Assembly: GCA_023078685.1 (NCBI GenBank)
Contig: JALGAS010000004.1
Span: 3,472,001-3,536,000 of the forward strand
DNA length: 64,000 bases
Direction of reading: 5' to 3'
Origin: Neopestalotiopsis rosae
Lineage: Eukaryota > Ascomycota > Sordariomycetes > Amphisphaeriales > Sporocadaceae
In this document: positions 57,161 through 64,000 of the stretch, one piece after another
How the letters are laid out: every line of letters begins with the position of its first letter
Numbering within the stretch: position 1 is the first letter of the stretch
Notes under the pieces: generated by a model
The model's database searches: none
Seen by the model: only the letters and a program-made list of their open reading frames with translations
What the model was told of the DNA's origin: nothing
Made by a program: the position numbers and the translations under genes

Positions 57161-57622
57161 TCCATAACAGTAATGATAAATATGAATGATCACACAACAA
57201 TATTTACAAGAAAATAAACCCAATGAGTTCGATTCAACAGCCCGTCCATCTCTAGACTTTGGACGTACAGACTTCGAAATCTAGCGGGGCAGTTCGGCCA
57301 GGATAGCGCCATGGCGGCATCCACCTTCACATTGCGAGGTCAAGCAAAAAGTCAACAAGCATGGTGGGAGACAAAAACATACAACACCGGGGATTCCCCA
57401 GCCGTCACCGATCTGAGTACTAATCCGGCGCTTCTCAGTTTATCTAGGGCAGAGCGGACGGGATGCCGAGTTCTCTAAGAGCTATGGTCGTATGTGAAAG
57501 TCATAGTCATTATTTGGCTTCACATCGACAGAATTCTTGAAGTATTCCTAATAATCGTCTGTAATGTTCATAGCTCATATACACTGATCGCTAAACGTCA
57601 TAAAAAACCATCAATAAGCCAA
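57161..57622. other. Intergenic between convergent genes
   Basis: 3' regions of the imidase and regulator genes. No gene is seen. Confidence 0.5.
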
Positions 57623-60580
57623 TCATGAAGCCTCGTACTGTCCAATCAAACGCATGGGAATCAGCGCCTTCAACACCTGCACACCAGCATGAACAATGCC
57701 CCATCGAGTCTTGCTCAGGGCCTCGGCCATGATCCAGGTCAAGCCCCCGGTACTGCGTCGCGCCTGATTCTGACCCAGATCCCACGGCTTGGCCGCGCGC
57801 ATGCTCGACAGCAAATCTTCCATGTCCTTTTTGGCGTCCCAGACCATTTCGCTGCCCTCGTCCTCTGCGCCTCCGCCCCACCTGCCGCCGCCGCTCGGCC
57901 GCGCGTGGTTGTACGCCCACAGGGTCAGGGTCGCCAGGTACAGGCACCAGGGCAAGTGGAAGATGCCCATGGAGTCAAAGTCATCGAGGTTGGCCGACGC
58001 GTCCGAGAGCATGCTGGCGGCGTGGATGGCGGCCGCGGCGGCGTGGGTAGACGACGAGGCCGCCGGGTCGCGGTGTGGCGAGGTGGGCGTTGTTGATGAT
58101 AGCGGCGGTTCTCCGGGACCCGCCTGTGTGCCAGATGCCCACTGCTTGACCACCTTTTCCGATCGGACGTAGTCGAATCGGTTGACCGGCCTGCCTAGAA
58201 TGTGCCGCGAACCGGCATATATTTGCACGTCGAGGAAGGATGACTTGAGCAGAATTTGCGCAGCGTGGTAAACGGAGTTGTATGCAGTGGTGAACGTGGC
58301 GAACTCTCGACGCATGGCCATGGCATCTTCGCTCGACGTCGGGCTTTGTTGACGAAGTTTCAGTTCAAAATCGGCAGTAAAGGCATCGAAATCCACTTTC
58401 CATCCATCGTAGGCTACTTCAAGCTTATTCCGCCAACTGACACCACCAACAACGCTGACGACGCCAAGTGCCGTCTGATCGCGTCTCTCCAGATCCCAGG
58501 ATATCGACATCAAGCCGTGAAGTACCAAGACGCGAGAGAATGCATTGAGGTTCAACGCACGCTGAATGCCAGGGTTGCAAAGGTAGCGCTTCACCGCGTT
58601 CAGGTATGTGATCTCGGGTTGTGGATCCGCCAACTGCAGAGCCTTCCAAGCCTTTTCGTCCTTGGCCTCCCAAATGACCTGGTTGCAGGGCATGGTGAGT
58701 CGCAGCTCAAAGGCAGACATGCACAGGCTCTGGCAGAAGAGGACCGCATGCTGAGTGTCCCACATGAAACATAGAAGTGCCAGCCGCTTCTTCTCCTCGG
58801 CTTCCACCCATTTCCTCCAATGAGCCTGGAGGTCTTTGCCTTCTGCAGGCATCTGCTGCTTGAGTGGCATCGTCTGAGCCGTCTGGCAGTCGGACCGCCG
58901 TATGAGATTGATTAATAAGCCATGGAACAGGTGGCTCATTTCGTGCTGCGTCTTTCCTGCCCTAGATTTGCCCATGCACTCGACCAACAAGATGGTCTTT
59001 AGAACCCAGAGCTCAGGCTTGGCCGTAAAGCCAGCGTGGCTGAATATTTGGGGCCGAATTGGGTCATGTATGCAGACAGCAAGCTGATGGGCCTGTGGAT
59101 TGGAATATGTGGCGCCAAGCAGTATCATGTTTAGTAACAAGAGAGGCTCTGTCTGATTGGCGTCGAATGTCGCACGGTGTATGAGTGGGTATGTAGTGTT
59201 GAATTGAGTAAAATAGAGATCCAGATATTCTTGAAGCGCATCAAGAGTCAAGCCTGGGTGATCCCAAGCATTGAAGTTGCCGCCGGGGACAGCGGGCTGC
59301 GCAATATCCACAATTTCCAAGATGCGGTCTCGCACGTCATCTTGGATAAGAGGTAGTTTTGAGGACTGATCGAGAGTTGATAGTGGGCGTTCTAGTACAG
59401 GGCTATCAGAGGGTGTGAAGAAGTCTTGTGCTGGTGTTGCTGGTTTCATTCGTGGAATATGGGTGGCAGAAATATTTTCGTGGCAGTCGGTCATGACCTT
59501 GTCGCTGCCTTGGATTGAAACGGAAGCATTGCTGGAAGGGGTCGGGATGTAAGAGGCTTCCTGATTGTCGCGCGTGTCCACCATGGTGGCAGTTAGAGAG
59601 AGCCCCTCTTGATACGGCTGGTTGATACCAACGTCCAGGGAAGAAAATGTTTGATGAGAAGTATGCGAAGAAAACGCAGGGTCCACGTCCATGAGTGGTC
59701 CAAACAAGAAGTTATAATTGGCAGCAGTCGTATATGGCATATTAAAGCTCGAGGCTGTGTCGGGCTGAAAGACGTCGTCAAACGGGAGCCCGTACTGCTG
59801 AGACGACGACGAGATGCCCGGTGGGATAAGGCCCGGATCTATGAATAAGTTCTCTTGAAGATTCGGTCCGGAGCCGACACCAGAGACAGACGCCCAAAGA
59901 AAATTTGAATCATCGTGTTGCTCAACCTGGAAGTCTTGGTAGTGGCTCGTGTCCGCGTTCCCCGTGGAAGCGGGTGGTGAGATGGGTAGTTCGGTGTTTT
60001 GCTCCTGGTTCAAAGACACGCCGTCTTGATGGCCCTGGTGGGCAGCCTGATTATCGGAAGACTGTTGGTCTGCCGCCGGTCTTTTGGCGACGACGGTGCC
60101 GTCCGGAGCTTTCCAAGATCGCTTCCGGGTATTCAAGACGCCGTTGCCTTCTCCACCAGCTTCTTCGTCCTTTTGTCGATGGCGGTTGAGATGTCTTTCT
60201 ATTATTTACGATTAGACTATTTCGCACTGTCTGCTACGTTTTCATTGAACGTACCCAGTAAATCCGGTCGCTTAAAGTGTGCACTACAGCGAGGACATGT
60301 AGCGTCACCTACGCCGTGGTTATATCTGATATACTCTGATCAGCAAAAATACACTTTTATTTCCGCCTTAGTCTCACGATACCCGAAACCTCCTTGCACA
60401 CGTCACTCCTACGCTGAAAGGCAAACACTGAAACTTTGAGACGACTTACTCGTGACGTCTCTGATGCTCAAGCCGTGTAAACCGCTTGCCACATCCAACG
60501 TGACTGCACAGAAAGCTCTTTGCTGGCCTGTCGCTGCTGGCTTCCGCGTTGGCGGCTGCTCTCCTCTGACGTCTCTCCAT
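57623..60580 (-). CDS. hxnR: C2H2 zinc-finger transcription factor with fungal-TF middle homology region, HxnR-like
   Basis: Exons complement(57623..60198, 60255..60325, 60450..60580), 925 residues. Finger 1 is C-SHVG-C...H-QRR-H (CX4CX12HX3H) in exon 1; finger 2 is C-PR-C-SAHFKRPDLLER-H-LNR-H, split by intron 2. A Gln/Ser/Asp-rich region of ~200 residues follows, then the fungal_trans (MHR) domain marked by LDLYFTQFNTTYPLIHRATF and ILLGATYSNPQ. In A. nidulans, HxnR is the pathway-specific C2H2 activator required for induction of all hxn genes, and this architecture matches. It is nuclear. Basic residues after finger 2 (NTRKRSWK) may serve as a nuclear localisation signal. Its central place and divergent promoter with hxnX fit a cluster regulator. 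Confidence 0.87.
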
Positions 60581-61513
60581 TGTCGACAGTATGGGGTCAG
60601 TGCTGAAATGAGACTCTATTGTCTACCTGAATTCGCGAAACCTCCACTGTTGGCCCAAAGCATGCAACGCGCAGCAGAGACACCAGAGGTGGGATAGAGA
60701 AAGCTTCTCATTTACCACATTCTCGAGCCAAGAACTGAAAGACAAGCGCTATCGCTAGAGTCGGCGCCAGCGTCAAGATCGTTGCTTTCTCAGTTGTCTG
60801 CCCCTGTGCTCCGGCGATAAGGTAAGCGGGAGCTATTCTGGAGATGCTGACTCGGAAGTCTTGATCACCCCTCCGCTGATAAGCGTCAATGCCAAGAGTG
60901 GGGGAAGACAGATGCAGCTGCATTTGGTCGTAGATACGTATTGCAGCGCTCGACTTTAGTGCTTTCGGCAGACCTGCTAGCGGATGTAGTGGAACGTCGA
61001 GATGGTAATCTGTCGCAATCTACTCGCTACCCCCAGTCGGCTTGCATCAGTGGAAACCTTATCCTACCGGCCTGGCCAGACAAGCCAGATAGGCGTCACA
61101 ATCTCCCATTTGCTGACCTCTGCTCAAGTGATTGCGACTGTCATTACGGAATGCAACTGGTCAAAGGATCATGTTCGCAAGATGGTCAGCCGGAAATGAC
61201 CTTTGCCTCGTGTCGCCTATCACCGTTGTGCTATGGTGATTATACACGTTTGGCGAACGACTCTTGGTGCGCAACCCCACTGTCGGCAGCCTGACAGCAT
61301 CGATATACCTAGCGCTTGTAGTATGGTGACGCACTTATACTGCCCCAGTACAGCGACATATACTGCAATCATAAGGAAAATGCCCATTGTTTTGTGGCAG
61401 TAATTGAATAATCAGTTTGACAATTCTGACATTTGTCTTCTTTTAGAAGATTATTATTTTGCATCTCATTAGCGACCGCGGCATCTTCATCACTGGGATT
61501 GCTTTTCACAATC
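60581..61513. promoter_or_regulatory. Divergent promoter, hxnR-like / hxnX-like, rich in GATA sites
   Basis: 933 bp with four HGATAR-type sites: 60749-60754 (CTATCG, reverse strand), 60815-60820 (CGATAA), 60877-60882 (TGATAA) and 61087-61092 (AGATAG). This is consistent with AreA-dependent nitrogen control, which is inferred. Confidence 0.5.
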
Positions 61514-63049
61514 ATGGCCGATTGGAACATTCCCGTAAGGGAGAAACTCCAAAGAGACCCTTCTAGCAAGCTTCATGTAAGTAATTGGTATTTCAGGCCA
61601 CACTATGTTATTCCAAGCTTATATATGGCATTTAGTGTATAGTCGTGGGTGCGGGTCTTGGCGGCTTAGGGGCTGCCATCAGTATACTGCTCGCCGGCCA
61701 TGAGGTTACAGTACTAGAAGCTGCGACTGAAATCGGCGAAGTCGGTGCCGGCATTCAAGTCCTCCCAAATTCTGCCCGAGTTTTGTTCTCCTGGGGTCTC
61801 AAGGACTCCTTGGAGCAATACGCCACGAAGCCGCAAAAATGTAATTTCATCGGGTGGAAAGGAAACCACCTCTCGAGCATGGACTACCACGCTTACGCAC
61901 AGGCAAGCGGCGCGCCGTTCTGGGACTTTCACCGCGCAAACTTGCACAAGTGCCTCCTCGACCGTGCCACTGAACTGGGTGCATCCATTCTCACCAAGGC
62001 ATCCGTCGCCGATCTGGTGATTGCGGAGGACCAGCTCAGCGCGACCGTCGTGCTCAAGGACGGCCGCCACATGGAGGCCGACTTGGTAGTCGGTTGCGAC
62101 GGCATCAACTCGACGCTGCGCGAGATGCTGTTGGGCCACGTCGATCCCCCGGTGCTCACTGGCGACCTCGCATACCGCCTGCTGCTGGACACGGACGCCA
62201 TGCGCGCAGATCCGGATTTGAAGTCATTCGTTGAGACGCCCACTGTAAACTACTGGCTCGGCCCAGATGCGCATGCTGTGAACTACGTCTTGAAGGGTGG
62301 AAAGCAGTTCAACATGGTGTTGTTAGTTCCGGATGATATCCCGCGGGATTCTCCCTCAAACACCGTGGCCGGCAACGTCGAAGAGATGCAGGCATACTTC
62401 AAGGATTGGGACCCGCGGATAAGCAAGCTGACTGCCCTGTGCAAAGAAGTGCAAAAGTGGCGGCTGTGCAGTAAGTTGCATTTACCCCAGACAACCAGTC
62501 GGCATGTGACTAACCACCAGCTTATCAGTACGTCCCGGCCTTGATCCAACTTGGAGTCATAGTTCCGGTGCGTTCACGTTACTCGGCGATGCCGTTCACG
62601 CCACGCTCCCTTACCTAGCCAGCGGCGCGGGCATGGCATTGGAAGATGGCGGTGTGCTCGGGCAGTGCCTGGCGCGCATCACAGACAAGAGCCCGGCCTC
62701 GAAGCGGGCAGCGCTCGAGGTGTACGAGGCCTGCCGGCGCGAGCGCACAGAAAAGGTCGTCCAGCGCGGTTCCTACAACCAGTGGATATACCACCTCCAC
62801 GACGGCCCGGAGCAGGTGGAGCGGGACCAGAAGCTCAAGGATTTCGAGAAGCGTGACCAAGAGTGGATGAGCGAGCCCGGTTTCACGGTGCCCGAGTCCC
62901 CAGAGACAGGTGATGATCCGTTTCCCTGGCGCTACCATGGTGTGGCGAGGTGGTTATTAACCTATGACTTGGACAAGGACGTTGAGAACGGCTGGAAGAA
63001 TTGGCAGCGCAAGCAGGCTGAGCCAGTTGGGGAGCGTGCACAGTTGTAG
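61514..63049 (+). CDS. hxnX: FAD monooxygenase, salicylate/6-hydroxynicotinate hydroxylase-like, HxnX-like
   Basis: Exons join(61514..61576, 61636..62470, 62529..63049), 472 residues. It is a class A flavin monooxygenase. The FAD motif is CIVVGAGLGGLGAAISILL, GVGAGIQVLPNSARVL is the substrate-side block, the DG motif is VGCDGINSTLR, and the GD motif is LLGDAVHATLPYLASGAGMALEDG. In A. nidulans, HxnX converts 6-hydroxynicotinate to 2,5-dihydroxypyridine with loss of CO2, like bacterial NicC. The first exon (21 codons) ends at KLH, and the acceptor TTTAG at 61635 was chosen over TATAG at 61642 because it keeps frame. There is no targeting signal, although peroxisomal location has been discussed for related enzymes. 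It is convergent with the OYE gene. Confidence 0.88.
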
Positions 63050-63566
63050 AGATCTTCGTAATGAGATGCAATGTACCAAAAGTCAATCATCGCACATACA
63101 TCAAAGTCCAATAAGTGAAAACCATGATCAATCATACTCTGCATGTACGCATCATGATGTTGCGTCAAAGGTCAGGGACTGCCATTGTTCTTCTGTAAAC
63201 GCAGCGCCCTAATGGACCCTGCCTGAGTGCTTAGAATGCGTAAATCGCGTTCTGCTTCATACACCCCACGAAAGGTTGAATAGATAGCGTATTGCGTGAC
63301 CTAAGACTTTACTTCCCGTCACATTGAAATTTACCACGAGAGCTTGCACATGTATGCACTATTCCCGAGGTTGCGACTGTATACCATGCTCAATTTCGAG
63401 CCATGAGCTCAAGAACATTGAAATCATTGCAGATTGATGTTAATTTATTTTGTTCTATCGTTTATTTCTATGCGAAGCTCCCTTCTTTTGGTTTGCTCGA
63501 TCATTTGCCCGTGCAGTGCTACTAGTCCGCGTATGGGTCCATGTCAATTAATTCCCCTGAATTATC
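63050..63566. other. Intergenic between convergent genes
   Basis: 3' regions of the hxnX-like and hxnT-like genes. No gene is seen. Confidence 0.5.
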
Positions 63567-63998
<432 letters not shown>

Positions 63999-64000
63999 TG

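Overview
The window is nuclear DNA of a filamentous ascomycete (Pezizomycotina, most likely a Sordariomycete). The evidence is short introns of about 50-125 nt with GTRNGT donors and CTRAY branch points, and genes typical of these fungi: a HET-domain gene, an NB-ARC/TPR NLR, P450s, a GH7 cellulase and fungal-type transcription factors. Exon joins were worked out by hand from splice signals, frame and family motifs. All start choices are inferred from sequence.

Layout. 1-38 kb is a mixed accessory region. In order it holds: the Mis14/Nsl1 kinetochore protein (cut by the left edge), a Ser/Thr-rich secreted protein with an in-frame stop, a GH7 cellobiohydrolase, a peroxisomal FAD amine oxidase, a minisatellite overlapping a small RRM-like ORF, a GNAT acetyltransferase, an NmrA-like reductase, a membrane-anchored unknown, a P450 broken by a miniature LTR element, an NLR followed by a SNF2-like ATPase, a cysteine-synthase-like PLP enzyme, an MFS carboxylate-type transporter, a GH18-like secreted protein, a HET protein and a multi-pass membrane protein. 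A CYP53-type benzoate hydroxylase and an MFS transporter lie convergently at 39-44 kb.

45-64 kb is one coherent catabolic cluster. Its contents match the nicotinate (hxn) genes described in Aspergillus nidulans: a 2-oxoglutarate oxygenase (HxnY), a phenol-hydroxylase-like FAD monooxygenase (HxnV), an amidase (HxnN), a short-chain dehydrogenase (HxnW), a cyclic-imide hydrolase of the polysaccharide-deacetylase fold (HxnM), a two-C2H2-finger regulator (HxnR), a salicylate-hydroxylase-like monooxygenase (HxnX) and an old yellow enzyme (HxnT, cut by the right edge). The genes alternate strictly in strand, so four divergent promoters each serve two genes. The order includes an extra Rieske non-heme iron oxygenase sharing the HxnY promoter, which is not among the A. 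nidulans hxn genes as I know them. Together the enzymes would hydroxylate and reduce a pyridine ring, open the resulting imide and release ammonia from the amide. The hydroxylase for the first step (HxnS) is not in the window and may lie beyond 64 kb.

The clearest structural finding is a 487-bp element at 18211-18697. It has two identical 79-bp terminal repeats (TG...CA) and a GTGT target duplication, and it sits in a P450 exon. Without the element and one target copy, the five P450 exons give an intact 539-codon frame, so the insertion looks very recent.
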